Shown here in pieces: positions 23,110 to 35,386 of a DNA stretch of 64,000 bases. The number at the start of each line of letters is the position of its first letter. Within the stretch, counting starts at the first letter, position 1. Made by a program: the position numbers and the translations under genes. Where the stretch lies: assembly GCA_935421135.1 (NCBI GenBank), contig OW285190.1, positions 806,001 through 870,000 on the forward strand, in the 5' to 3' direction. The DNA is from Bugulina stolonifera (lineage: Eukaryota; Bryozoa; Gymnolaemata; Cheilostomatida; Bugulidae). A model generated the notes under the pieces. The model had not been told where the DNA came from and did no database searches. It saw only the letters and a program-made list of their open reading frames with translations.

Positions 23110-23359
23110 TAATATGTTCTTATACTCCTACTTTGGTTAATGAAGTGTCGTTCATAGATAAGTTTATGTTTTATATGCTTTTATAAACATAACTGAGTTG
23201 GGATAATAACATCATCATGTAATCACAAATACCTAGTGGTATATTTTCTGACTTGGAATAGTATACGTCATGTAATATGATGTACAGTATTGCATGCTGT
23301 AACCGCTTCATGTGTGTGCATTCTGATAGAGTTACTAAATGTATGTCTGCTTTTTGTAG

Positions 23360-23517
23360 CTACCACAAATTGGATTGTTTCTTTACCTGTGCCAGGAAGT
23401 ACTCAATAGTGGTGGGATACCCCAGTATGACGTTGAGAGAATGATGCTCCTATGTAGGCAAAGTCTTTCTATGTCTTTAGTTATGACTTCCCTCCTAACT
23501 ACACCATACCGTAGACA
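23360..23517 (+). CDS. Host gene exon whose 3' end seeds a minisatellite
   Basis: Acceptor 'tttttgtag', phase 0 in; it reads 'LPQIGLFLYLCQEVLNSGG' and 'DVERMMLLCRQSL' up to 'TPYRR'. The donor 'gtagta' at 23518 gives phase 2, exactly what the exon at 26594 needs (the split codon becomes CAC). The last 20 bases of the exon plus the start of the intron are the first copy of the 35-bp tandem array that follows. The donor is weak, which makes the boundary less certain than its neighbours. Confidence 0.7.
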
Positions 23518-24721
23518 GTAGTAGGTCATTAAACTACACGATACCGTAGACAATAGTAGGTCATTAAACTACACGATACCGTGGACAATAGTAGGTCATT
23601 AGGTTACACCATACCTTAGACAGTAGTAGGTCATTAGGTTACACGATACTGTAGACAGTAGGTCATTAGACTTCACCATACCTTAGACAGTAGTAGGTCA
23701 TTAGACTGCACCATAGCATAGACAGTAGTAGGTTATTAGACTACACCATACCGTAGACAATAGTAGGTCATTAGACTACACCATACTGTTGCAGTAGACA
23801 GTAGTAGGTCATTAGACTACACCATACCGTAGACAGTAGTAGGTCATTAGACTTCACCATACCGTAGACAGTCGTAGGTCACTAGACTTCACCATACCGT
23901 AGACAGTAGTAGGTCATTAGACTACACCATACCGTAGACAGTAGGTCATTAGACTACACCATACCATAGACAGTCGTAGGTCATTAGACTTCACCATACC
24001 GTAGACAGTAGTAGGTCATTAGACTACACCATACCGTAGACAGTAGTAGGTCATTAAACTACACCATAGCATAGACAGTAGTAGGTCATTAGACTACACC
24101 ATACCGTAGACAGTAGTAGGTCATTAGACTACACCATACCGTAGACAATAGTAGGTCATTAGACTTCACCATACCGTAGACAGTAGTAGGTCATTAGACT
24201 TCACCATACCGTAGACAGTCGTAGGTCATTAGACTACACCATACCGTAGACAGTAGTAGGTCATTAGACTACACCATACCATAGACAGTCGTAGGTCATT
24301 AGACTTCACCATACCGTAGACAGTAGTAGGTCATTAGACTACACCATACCGTAGACAGTAGTAGGTCATTAAACTACACCATAGCATAGACAGTAGTAGG
24401 TCATTAGACTACACCATACCGTAGACAGTAGTAGGTCATTAGACTACACCATACCGTAGACAATAGTAGGTCATTAGACTTCACCATACCGTAGACAGTA
24501 GTAGGTCATTAGACTTCACCATACCGTAGACAGTCGTAGGTCATTAGACTTCACCATACCGTAGACAGTAGTAGGTCATTAGACTACACCATACCTTAAA
24601 CAGTAGTAGGTCATTAAACTACACCATAGCATAGACAGTAGTAGGTCATTAGACTACACCATACCGTAGACAATAGTAGGTCATTAGACTACACCACACT
24701 GTTGCAGTAGACAGTAGTAGG
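23498..24721. repeat. 35-bp minisatellite derived from an exon-intron junction
   Basis: About 35 head-to-tail copies of a 35-bp unit containing 'ACCATACCGTAGACAGTAGT' plus 'AGGTCATTAGACTAC'. The first unit overlaps the coding end of the exon at 23360-23517, including its GT donor. Variants (agacaatag, agacagtcg, catagcatag) recur in a higher-order pattern of roughly 300 bp between about 23890 and 24650. The array is cut near its right end by the hAT insertion at 24722; a further part-unit resumes at 26313. Confidence 0.95.
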
Positions 24722-26312
24722 TAGTGCTGGGCGGTTTTGATTTGCATGTGCATTCAGTTTTTTTGCTGACTTTTCCTAAAAAACTGAATGAAACCGAAGT
24801 GGTCTTCTCACCCTCGGTTTAATTCAGCTTTTTTTAATTCCTGGAAAAACACCGAACCGGAAATGAAATACTCAATATTGGGAGTTGTCACACCATGCTT
24901 TTAAGCTGTAATGGCGGCCATTTTTAATTTTCTCTAATAAATGGCAATTATTAAATGCCAATTATCTATAATAATATGTAAGTATGACTACTAAGATTGA
25001 GCCAAACTAAAGTAAATCGTCTCTGGGTGACAATGATGGCTGTAGCTAAGTCATTATTCACAGGATGACATCGAAATATAAAGATTAAAAGATGCATAAC
25101 ATAAATTCACGTATTCGGAGTTTCAGCCATTACCGGAATTGGACGCCATCTTTATTTTGTTCAATAATTTGCAATATATTTATTTGCAATTATTTATAAC
25201 AATATGCAAGTTTGACTACTAGAATCAAATGAAACTACAGTAAACCCTTACTGGGTGACTTTGATGGCTACAGCCAAGTCTGTATTCCAAAAATGGCATC
25301 GAATTATAAGGATTAAAGAGGGAGTATTTCCAAAATTGACCAAAACCAATCAAAAGGCTGAATAGCTTGTTCAATAGTACTTGCCTAGAGCTATTCAAAA
25401 AGGTCTGCTAGTGCAACAGCAGATGATGTCATCAGCCACAAATGGACCTCAAACACAGGCAGTCTATGTCATCTGAGTAACCCAGTTAACCTTGTTATAA
25501 AGCACATAGAAAAGCTTTTATTCAATAACTTTTCTATTAACCAAGAGTGTATAAATTCCTTCTACACTTTTGACAACATGATACTTAGTCACATATATTC
25601 ACTTGTCTTTTTTATTTCAAACATCGAGGAAGTGCAATTAGGAAGAAAACTTCTCATTTATTTCAGGGTATACTACAATGATAAGACAACTTCTTCATAT
25701 TTTCTAAACTTTCCCATGAGTGAATAGAGGTAGTGAGTGTCCGATTTTCCAGTATTTTTCCAAAATACACATAACTACTTATGGTAAAACAATATTAGCG
25801 CCGAAAGAGAAATGAATAACCAAATTTAGCATAAATGGTTTCCAACTATATTTCTCTGCTCATACAAGAGGGGACAACTCAGGAAGACTACCCAGTTTTT
25901 GGTGCTACTCCCACTTTAAAAGAAGCACTAAAATGGCAGCCATTTTCATTTAGTTTAATAGTTGACAATTATTGTTAAATATTTATTATTTATAATAATA
26001 TGCAATCGTAACTGCTATAATGGAGTGAAACTGCAATAAATAACAACTGGGTGATAATATTATGGGTGCAGCTAAGTCTAAATTCCAAGGATAACATCGA
26101 ATTATAAGGATTGAAAGAAGCATAACATGAATTCGCGTGTTTCCAGTGCCAGCCCTTATTGAAAGTGCGTGCCAGGCGCGGTTTGACTTTTAAAACCGAA
26201 TAAAACCGCACCGCCGCATTTGATGTCGGTTCACATTTTAAATTTTGGCGGCTTTTGAACCGAAAGAAAAAAACCGAAAAACTGAATAACACTGAAACAC
26301 CGCCCAGCACTA
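24722..26312. mobile_element. hAT-like element with 'TAGTGCTGGGCGG' ends
   Basis: Inverted termini 'TAGTGCTGGGCGGTTTT' and 'CGCCCAGCACTA' are flanked by 8-bp GTAGTAGG (24714-24721) and GTAGTATG (26313-26320), one mismatch. It inserted into the minisatellite. Three diverged internal subrepeats start with 'aatggcggccatt'-type phrases near 24910, 25140 and 25930. No transposase frame is visible. Confidence 0.8.
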
Positions 26313-26593
26313 GTAGTATGTCATTAAAATTAGTACTTCTACTGTTATAGGAGGTCATATGTATCAGCACCACTACTACTAACTCTACTACTCCTACCAT
26401 TACTGCTGCTGCTGCAACTACTACTATTACTGCTTTACTGATACTACTGCTCCTACTATTTTACTAGTACTACTACTATTACTATTCTACTGGTACTACT
26501 ACTACTGGGTGTTACTACTAATATATGATGTACTATACTATTACTGTTAGGTATATGTATACATGTATATAGTAATAAATACTGTTTTATCAG

Positions 26594-26843
26594 CTTGGAC
26601 AGGAAACCACCCATGCCTTACCAAGTCTGGAATGCTAAGTTATCTTGTCGACTTGACTCATGGTACAAGACATTAGATGACTGTGAAAATGACTTGATGC
26701 TGGCAGCCGACTCTCTCGGCATAGAGCACATGTTCTGGCAAGTAGTGGGGCGTGTTAGGAACCCACTCAACTCAATGTCGTTCCATGAGCTCTCCCTCTA
26801 TCAAAGGATATGGATAGTCAAGTCTTTATGTGACTTCTCCGCC
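26594..26843 (+). CDS. Host gene exon: WHIM1/DDT-like segment
   Basis: Acceptor 'gttttatcag', donor 'gtgagt', phase 2 in and 0 out. It encodes 'MPYQVWNAKLSCRLDSWYK' and ends 'FHELSLYQRIWIVKSLCDF'. The final 'IWIVKSLCDF' resembles the WHIM1/DDT motif in which a helix ends in 'L(R/K).LCD'. With the exon at 33936 this suggests a WHIM pair, known from ISWI-associated and related chromatin proteins. Confidence 0.8.
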
Positions 26844-27183
26844 GTGAGTTGAGCATACTACTCCACTAATTAGTGATATACATGTACATGTATATACGTA
26901 GTTTGGATAATGTTGGGTTTGAGCTAATAGTTCAACAACAAATAATTAAGCAAGGCGCATTTTTCTAGTTTTTTATTGTATTCCTAGAATACGATAAAAA
27001 ACTATAAAGATGTGTCTTGCTTTATGATATACATGTGCATGTATATATAAATGTATAATGTTGGTTTATTATTTGATATAACCGCCTGACATCTATAATG
27101 TTGCTATGCTCTGTGCCGAACCTACTACACATTCCGCATAGTCATTTGCATTTACTAACATTACTGTTCCTTGTATGTATTGA

Positions 27184-27523
27184 TGTTTAGGGCATTCTAC
27201 ATGGGACGCACAACTTCTAAAAATGTAGCAAGTATAAAAAACGGAAAACATTGTTAGGTGCTACACAGAAGTTGCGTTTTTATTATAAACAGGAGAAGTT
27301 GTCTACTCATTAATTCAACTAAGGGCAAGAGTAGATAAATCTAAGGAATTAATGTTTAGAGCATTCTACATGGGACGCACAACTTCTACAAATGTAGCAA
27401 GTATAAAAAACGGAAAACATTGTTAGGTGCTACACAGAAGTTGCGTTTTTATTATAAACAGGAGAGGTTGTCTACTCATTAATTCAACTAAGGGCAAGAG
27501 TAGATAAATCTAAGGAATTAATG
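27184..27523. repeat. Direct tandem duplication of about 168 bp
   Basis: Two near-identical copies each contain 'cgcacaacttcta' and its complement-like 'agaagttgcg', giving an internal hairpin, followed by 'gagtagataaatctaagg'. Very low divergence suggests a recent duplication. No coding. Confidence 0.85.
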
Positions 27524-27887
27524 TAGCCTGTAAACCTATAAAAGGAATGATAATTGGGGGTTATGATACATTTGCATTATGATACATTTGCATTTGCATT
27601 CATTTCGAATTAGCCCCTCCTTATTGTAGCTTAGATTAAAACCGCCACTGTTTTAACAATATATCGGAAACATGCAAGGTTGAAATATTTCTGCTCAATG
27701 AAAATTAAGTTCAATTAAATGTTTCCTATACGCAGCACCACCTGAGAGGCTTGACTTGAATTTATGGTTGAGGATGGATACGATGGCTTGACTGTTGATG
27801 TATTTTATTTTCCTGGTGTTTATAATAAGGATTGAACTTCTCCCACAGTGCTGGTCTCTTGTTGGATTAATTTAAACAACATAGCTA

Positions 27888-30800
27888 TAGAGCCATTTCA
27901 TGGGGACTGATTCTTTTAAAAAATTACAGGTAGAAAGAGCACCCTAGAATTAGTGGGAAACCAGGATTTTTTTTATTTAACCCCTGTAGTTCCGGCAGCA
28001 GCTCATTGAAAAGTGGGGAAAATGTGGTGTGGACAACTCCAAATGGAATTTTTTGAAATTCTTGAACATTCAAATTATTACTGTGGCTACTGTATGATAC
28101 TTAGAGCTGTAATTTTTGTTACATAGATACTTTCATATACGTGCTTCAGTTTCATTAATTATTCAAGTCTGTATGGTCAACATATGGAGGGTCAGAGGTC
28201 ACCGAAAACACCTCTCGGAGCTAGTTTGACCCAAATTCGCTGAACACCGACCAAATAAACACTGCTGGATCTGATGAAAAGTAGGTTGACGCATAACAAC
28301 TGAGTATTGAAGATGTTCAATACAAAGATAAATGAATTCTTGAGAACAAAAAAACACTTTCCAAAATAAACTCTATGGCGACAGCGGCTCAAATTCAACA
28401 TGGCCGTTGTCCGAGTTGGCGTTTTGGGGCGTTATTCAAGGCTAAGTCTACTAAACTTAGTAGTGAAAACTAATGGTGAAAATGCTGCTATATATACAAT
28501 TCACATCTGTAGATTCCATTTCTGCAATAAAAACTTTGTTTTTTTGGGTTTAAGAGGCTGAATTCTCAGATTCAAACTTTACATAAATTCGCTATAATAT
28601 AGTGACTACATCGCCATGCAGTTAATTGGCTATGGCCAAAGAGGTCAGTCAAGACTTAATTCGAGGTACAATTTGGGACTTGGCCTGGTTATACAACCTT
28701 ATTTGTGGAGAAAAATGTGTGAAATCCTTTTTAATAACGCAAACATGCAGTTTTGATAACTTTACCATGATTCGTCCTTTCACACAGTTAGCTAAGTTAG
28801 CTAAGCTAAGCAGTATTTCAAGGTGTGACTTATACCAAGTATTGTTTAGTAAAAAAGAAGGGGAAGGAAATGGTGCTCCATGGAACTAAGGCTTCTTTAA
28901 TCAGTGGGTGAGGCTGAGGGGTTAAAGGTTATTTAAACTAGCTCAAGACAAATTTTGGGGTCCCCATTAATTATCAAACTCTAATCAAATATATTAATAC
29001 ATGTACATGCATTTAACTATAGCCACAGCCCGCAAACAATAACTTTTGACAATTTTTATATGATATGTTTACATGTAGCTTACAATGAAACCGATGTTTG
29101 CTAATTAGTTCCGAAAATATCTTTTTGGTTCTATATAAATGACCACAACTAAGGGCGTTTTCGGCATCAATGCGATGGAAGAGCAAATAATACGATGGAA
29201 TAAGTTGTTCAATAATGCGATGGAAATAATAATAAAAAATAATAAAAATGATATCGCATTATCGTATTTTCATCGCATAAATTTAAATAAAAGTCACGTA
29301 TTAATGCAATGGATGTTGTTATTTTTCACGTATTATTGCCGAACACCTCTTAATTATGAGAAAAGCTAGGCTAGGAATTTCCAAATGAGCTCAAATAATA
29401 AAGTCAGTCAGATTACTTCAGATTACAATCAGTTAGAAAACAAACCTTTCAAATAATCCTACATACGTCATGTAGCTCTCTACTCAGTTTTTAAAATTAT
29501 ATTTGAATGTTGCAGGAATATCAGCAGCATGTTGATATTAACACCAGGTTCACTTGGTATCAAAATTAATCTTTGATCTGCCAGTCATTACATTCAGTCC
29601 ACATATAAATCTTGCACATTTGTATACAGTAGTCAAATCCAGCGATGAATCTTCATTCAAACGAATTTACCTGCACAGTATTGTGCATCAGCCACATTGA
29701 CATCTGTAATTCTATTGATAGATCATATCATTATCTAATAGGCTGAAAAGAGCAATAATACTGGTTTCAATTGCTTTCAGCATTGGTTATTGATAACAAA
29801 GACAGTTGAGTTAGTACATTGATAACAAAGACAGTTAGTACAACAACTAACATGTAAACTCTTTTATTTCCATTGAATGAAGCGAACAAATTAGTAATCT
29901 GTATTTGCAGACAAGGTATGTACAATAGCTGTAGTAGGTTACTATTGACAACTGATGGTATAACAGACACAGCAGATTGGCAAATTTATATTAAATATTT
30001 TCTTGACTCCAAATGCGGAGATCATCGCATCGAGGAAAATAATAAATTTAATAAAAATAATAATAAAATAGTATTATTTTAGTAATTTGTTCGATGCATT
30101 CCCGAACGCCATCGCAGTTTTTATTACTATGCGATCCATTACCGAACGCTCTCGTATAATCCATCGTATAATCCTTTAATGAATATAATGCGACGACGCA
30201 GAAAACGCCCCAAGGTAAGTGGTGCGACATGCATTAACTTTCAATCAACAGGATAATTAAAAATATGAATATGGTTTTGTGAGACTTAGTCTTAGTTGTA
30301 CCTAGCAAGTTGAAATTATATTACAGGTGTTCGCTTGTTTCCAAGGGTAATAATGTTTAATGGACTTCCTAGCATCACCTCGCCAAATTTACCGTTCCTT
30401 ATACCGACAACTTGATTTTGATTTTCCCTTTTCATTAAACAATACTTGGTTAAGTCAGACCTGGAAATACTGCTTAGCTTAGCTATTCTGCCTCATTTAA
30501 CAAACGTGTGACAAGACGAGTCATGGTAAAGCTACCAAATCTGCATGTTTAGGCTATTAAAGAGGATTTCACCCATTTTTCTTCACAAAGTAGGTTGTAT
30601 AATCAGGCCAAGTCCCAAATTGCACCTTAAATTAAGTCTTGACTGGCCTCTATGGCCATAGCCAATTAACTGCATTGGCGATATAATCACTATATTATAG
30701 CGAATGTACATTGTATATAAAATTTGAAGAATTCAGCTTTTTAGGCCCAAAAAGACAAAGTTTTTTATTGCAGAAATGGAATCTACAAATGTAAATGGTA

Positions 30801-31440
30801 TGTATATATAGCAACATTTTCACCATTAATTTTCACTACTAAGTTTAGTAGATTTAGCCTTGAATAACGCCTCAAAACGCCAACTCGGACGACGGCCATG
30901 TTGAATTTGAGCCGCTGTCGCCATATAGTTTATTTTGGAGAGTGTTTTTTGTTCTCAAAAATTTGTTTATCCTTGTGTTAAGCACCTCTAATCCTTGGTT
31001 ATTGTATATCAACCTTCTTTTCATCAGATCCAGCAGTGTCTATTTGGTCGATTTTCAGTGAATTTGAGTCAAACTAGCTCCGAGACGTGTTTTCACTGAC
31101 CTCTGACCCCCAACATGGTGATCATGTAGGTTCGAATGAGTAATTAAACTGAAGCATGTGGGTGAAAGTATATATGTAACAAATATTGCAGCTCTAAGTA
31201 TCATACAGTGGCCACAGTAATAATTTAAATGTTCAGGAATTTCGAAAAATTCCATTTGGAGTTGTCCACACCACATTTTCCCCCTTTTCAACGAGCTGCT
31301 GCCGGAGCCATAGGGCTCATATAGAAAACAAATTGGTGGTTTTCCACTAATTCAAGGGTGCTCTTTCTACCCGTAAATTTGTAAAAGAATCTGAGTCGGG
31401 CCAGCACGCAACTTTGATCAGTCTCCATGGAATGGCCCTA
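27888..31440. mobile_element. Foldback element with about 1-kb inverted arms
   Basis: It starts 'TAGAGCCATTTCATGGGGAC' and ends with the complement of 'TAGGGCCATTCCATGGAGAC'; TA flanks both ends. The arms run about 27888-28870 and 30430-31440 and remain alignable throughout, including the motif 'gtagaaagagcaccc'. The centre carries another inverted-end element (about 29149-30213). Open frames in the arms do not resemble a known transposase. Confidence 0.8.
29149..30213. mobile_element. Nested element with 'GGGCGTTTTC' ends
   Basis: Left 'GGGCGTTTTCGGC' pairs with the right complement 'GGGGCGTTTTCTGC'. Motifs of the 'gcgatgga' type recur near both ends. It forms the spacer of the larger foldback element. 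No coding and no clear target duplication. Confidence 0.55.
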
Positions 31441-31442
31441 TA

Positions 31443-32563
31443 CAGCTTTTGTCCATTCTGCGGTTAGTAGAATATATCACAAATTAAATATTCAATTGAT
31501 TTTAATTTATTGAATATTTTTATTTAATTATCCTAAAAGCTAGACTCAACTGCTAGCACCTCGGCAAAGCATCTCAAGTTAGCTGTAGCTGTAGCCAATC
31601 AACACTCGATTCACATTTTGTAGCGTTAAAAATTTATAACATGCAATAACCATGCGGCGCCAAAGTTCAACAACACTAATCGCAAAACACAAAATTAATG
31701 CGATTCGCATCAATTTGCGTCTGTGTAGCATACCCTTTTGTGTTATCTAGCATAGGCCTACTTTTACTGTATCATTTCTGCTGTTTAGCAAATCACCACT
31801 TATGTACCTTGTAAATAACCCTGGAATTGCTGTATATAGTTGGTGTGTAATTTTACCCGTTTTTGGGTTCTTATACTTGTAATTCAAGTGTTTTGTACCG
31901 ACTGTAACTCAAGCCCCTTTTGGTCCAAGACCGACCTGAGTGACCTTTTGACCTCGGACCAGAACCAGATTTAGTATGTCAATAGCTCAATTTTGCCTTC
32001 AGACTTCTGTTATCTTTAGGCTGTAGTTCAATCAAGTTATCTTGCTAAACTTGAACAGTCTCTTACTGTTTACTGCTACATGCAACATCCGGATGTCAGG
32101 CACTCACCCTTGGCCTTGAGTCTTTCCAAATGCAGTCCCTGACTAGTACTAGGACCCAGTCTATAACTAGCACTAGGACCCGGCTGTTAGATCACTCACC
32201 AGGTAGACAGATGTAAAGAATGGTCCTAAGCAAGCCTTGATCACATGATCCTATGACCTCCAATCTCCTGTAGCGGTTTCTTCATCCGTAGCCCTGTAGA
32301 CATCATTAGGTACGGGCAACCGGATGTCATTATACAACACCGGCAGTCCAACTATTTTCCACGGCTGTAGCATTTGACTCCTGCTAATCTATTTAGCTAT
32401 AGGAGCTGATCCCACACCACCTAGTCTCTAACCTCTCCTACTTGGTGAGGTGGTTCTGATTCCCTCTCCCCTCTGTTCTTGTTGTGCACAATTCAATCCT
32501 ACGATTATGTTATACAACAGTACTGTTATATTATTCAATTTTGCTATTATACATGTATAATAT
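31443..32563. other. Intronic sequence without a recognised feature
   Basis: AT-rich host intron between the foldback element and the family 1 LTR. I see no exon, RNA gene or delimited repeat. Confidence 0.5.
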
Positions 32564-33564
32564 TGTAATGTTTTTGGAGTAAGTTACATACAGGAGCCAA
32601 GGGCTACAAGTATGTGAAGGGCTTGGAAGGTGGTAGAGGCCGACCAAGTAACCTTCTGCTCATTACATAAAGAGTGAACAGTTATTATCTGTGCTCTTAT
32701 TTGTATATTGTATATTGTATCAGACGTAGGCCGATGCCGAGACTCATTGGAGCTCGGGACCGACGTAGGGCGTGTAGACTTTATACTCCAGAGGAGTGCG
32801 GTGAAAGATTGTGTGTTCTAAGATCTTAGGCCCAACGCTAGATTCATATAGAATCCGGGATCGACCTAAGTCTAAGAAGGAGTGTAGAGATGCGCTTAAA
32901 CTAGGATGGGGATGAACTCGAGCCGTACTGGATCTTAATGATCCTCCGGTAGAGTTACCCGCATAAGAGAGTAAGCCTCTATAGGTTTGAGTTAGGAGAT
33001 GTTGCTTTATTGAAGCGCAATCAACAACTGATTTGATACAGAAAATGTACTGCCTTTTATATTATATCTACTTCCGGCCAAAAGAGCCCGACATGGTATC
33101 GGCCGGCCGATATGGTATCGGCTCCGGAACTGATGCAACAACATGGATGGTTCCACCCGATGTCGGCCACAAAAAGGGTCGGCCTTGGCACAAAATGTGC
33201 TTACAATAGTGCAAAACATATGATATATAATTATGAGTCCATTCCATAGCATCGGCCACAAGATTACTTAATATAAATGGCAAAAGACTCTATTTAATTC
33301 AATCAGACAAGAGCACGCAGTTACTAACAGTATAAGTGGGAAAAACCAAGATGCAATACAAGTGTAATTCCAATGGTCTGATTGACAAGTATAATGAAAG
33401 GCACGCAGTGTACAGTATAAGTTGATTAGATATATAAGTAAGGTAACACGCATGAGTATAATTGTAGCATAAGGTAAAGCATCATGCATGAATGAATATA
33501 GATACGATTATTGTCAGTGTTTATGTACAATACAGTTTGTGTCCAGGCAGGCTGTTTCACCACA
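32564..33564 (-). repeat. LTR, family 1, full-length solo copy (1001 bp)
   Basis: On the - strand it begins TGTGGTGAAACAGCC and ends ATTACA. It is flanked by the 4-bp duplication ATAT (32560-32563 and 33565-33568). It contains the shared blocks 'ttggtttttcccac', 'atggttctgcc'-like and 'tcggtcccgagc'-like sequences seen in the copies at 18513 and 61555. No internal retroelement body is attached. Confidence 0.8.
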
Positions 33565-33639
33565 ATATTACTAATATCAATATATTATACAATGTTACTA
33601 TTAATGTATAGAGTATTGTAAAATAAACACTTGCCAATT

Positions 33640-33830
33640 CTGCTTCCCGCTATTAATCCCAGGCACTTCACCAATGGCAAAGTTAACTGATGTAGCACAG
33701 GAGCATTATAAGGTTGGACACCCTTCCTAGCACCACCAATAACCCTTATGTGGATTGAACCTGAGACTTCCACATGGAAATCCAGAGCCCTTACCACTAG
33801 GCCACAGCTGCTCCCTTAATGTATATTGTA
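33640..33830 (-). repeat. SINE, tRNA-derived family B
   Basis: On the - strand: 'GTGGCCTAGTGGTAAGGGCT' (A box) and, about 40 bp on, 'CAGGTTCAATCC' (B box), then a non-tRNA tail with 'GGTGCTAGGAAGGGTGTCC'. The head resembles Glu/Gly/Asp-type tRNAs. It is distinct from family A. Confidence 0.7.
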
Positions 33831-33935
33831 CAATATCACTATTGTATTATGGTACAATATTGCTATTATATTGTACAATGCTACTGTTATATTACTATGG
33901 TAATGTATATAATTTATACATTTACACCTCTGTAG

Positions 33936-34136
33936 TCTAACGAGGACAGCATACAAGAAGTTATTAATGAACAGGATGCGATGGAGACACGGTCATACCT
34001 GCTCGGCACCGACTCCAATGGGGCATCCTACATACACTTCCCTCAGTTCTGTGGTGACCATCTAAGGATCTACAGGCTACAGACTCTCAAAAAGGTTACC
34101 TCTAAAAGGAAGCAGAGCAAGTGGAGGGGAAAACAG
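33936..34136 (+). CDS. Host gene exon: WHIM2-like segment
   Basis: Acceptor 'acacctctgtag', donor 'gttggc', phase 0 at both ends, 67 codons. It encodes 'SNEDSIQEVINEQDAMETR' then 'SYLLGTDSNGASYIHFPQFC', the hallmark of WHIM2 ('R..PLG.D..G..Y..F'), followed by a basic tail 'KKVTSKRKQSKWRGKQ'. This is a strong domain match and anchors the chromatin-factor assignment. Confidence 0.85.
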
Positions 34137-34164
34137 GTTGGCGGGCATAACAGTCATCTAGTTC

Positions 34165-34675
34165 TATACTCTCCACTACACCACCATACTCTATACCACA
34201 CCATCATACTCTATACTCCACCGCCATACTTTATAGTACACCATCATACTCTATACTACACCATCATACTCTATACTACACCACCATACTCTATACTCAA
34301 CCACCATACTCTATACTACACCACCATACCCTATACTACACCATCATACCCTATACTACACCACCATACTCTATACTACACCATCATACTCTATACTACA
34401 CCACCATACTCTATACTACACCACCATACTCTATGCTACACCACCATACTCTATACTACACCACCATACTCTATACTACACCACCATACCCTATACTACA
34501 CCACCATACCCTATACTACACCACCATACTCTATACTACACCATCATACTCTATACTACACCACCATACTCTATACTACACCATCATACTCTATACTACA
34601 CCACCATACTCTATACTACACCATCATACTCTATACTACACCACCATACTCTATACTACACCACCATACTCTGTA
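34165..34675. repeat. 20-bp minisatellite just after a splice donor
   Basis: About 25 copies of 'CCACCATACTCTATACTACA' start 30 bp after the donor of the exon at 33936-34136. CCATCAT and CCCTATA variants alternate. The open frames through it are repeat artefacts. Confidence 0.95.
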
Positions 34676-35093
34676 CTGTCATGTCAGCTGATCATGATAC
34701 TCTGTCTCATTTACTGGGTCATCATACTAGGTATTACAATTGTACCGGTACCATTTGAATAGAGGACAGTTTATTCGAGTTCATTAATCATGCTTGGGCT
34801 CCTGGATGGAGTTAATATCTGAGGAGAATACCAGGTTCATTATCTAAGTGTATATTGAAATTGCTAGTGTGGGCTAGTATTTTTATTATAAATAGTAATA
34901 CAAGACGCATTTTTATTTTTATTTCCTAATATTTCAATGCTCATCCGATGATGATGCTCGGATGAGCGCTGAAATATTCGGAAATAAATCAAAATGAAAA
35001 TGTGTTTTGTATTACTAAGTGTACATGTATATAAGTAGGTGTGTATAATTAGATGTGTGTGTGTACATGTGGATAAGTGGTTTCATTGTCTAG

Positions 35094-35297
35094 GTGAATA
35101 TGCAGACGGTTACAATGGCTAGAGGCAGCCCAATATTGGAAGTGTGTGACTCTCCCCTGTCCACCACTGAGTCGACTCCACTGTCTCCATGTTTACCTGC
35201 ACAAACAAATAACTCACCCAGCAAAGTGTCTAGGCCTAGTATTAGCCAATCACATGCCAGAGTATTGCGAAGTACAAGAAGATCTAATTTGTTTCAG
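35094..35297 (+). CDS. Host gene exon: Ser/Pro/Thr-rich linker
   Basis: Acceptor 'tcattgtctag', donor 'gtgaga', phase 0 both ends. It encodes a disordered segment with 'SPLSTTESTPLSPCLP' and ends 'RVLRSTRRSNLFQ'. Basic-Ser clusters suggest a phosphorylatable linker. No domain. Confidence 0.75.
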
Positions 35298-35386
35298 GTG
35301 AGAATTAGGGGCATAGGGTAGTTACGTGTACATCTAAAATTTCTTATACACACTTCACAATACATGGTGTTGTATTGTAAATCTAG

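Noticed and set aside
23498..24721. CRISPR-like regular array
   Set aside because: Units are head-to-tail without unique spacers, and the context is an animal intron; it is a minisatellite.
33981..34762. Long + strand frame full of 'HHHTLYYTT'
   Set aside because: Only the first part (to 34136) is the WHIM2-like exon; beyond the donor it is translation of the 20-bp minisatellite.
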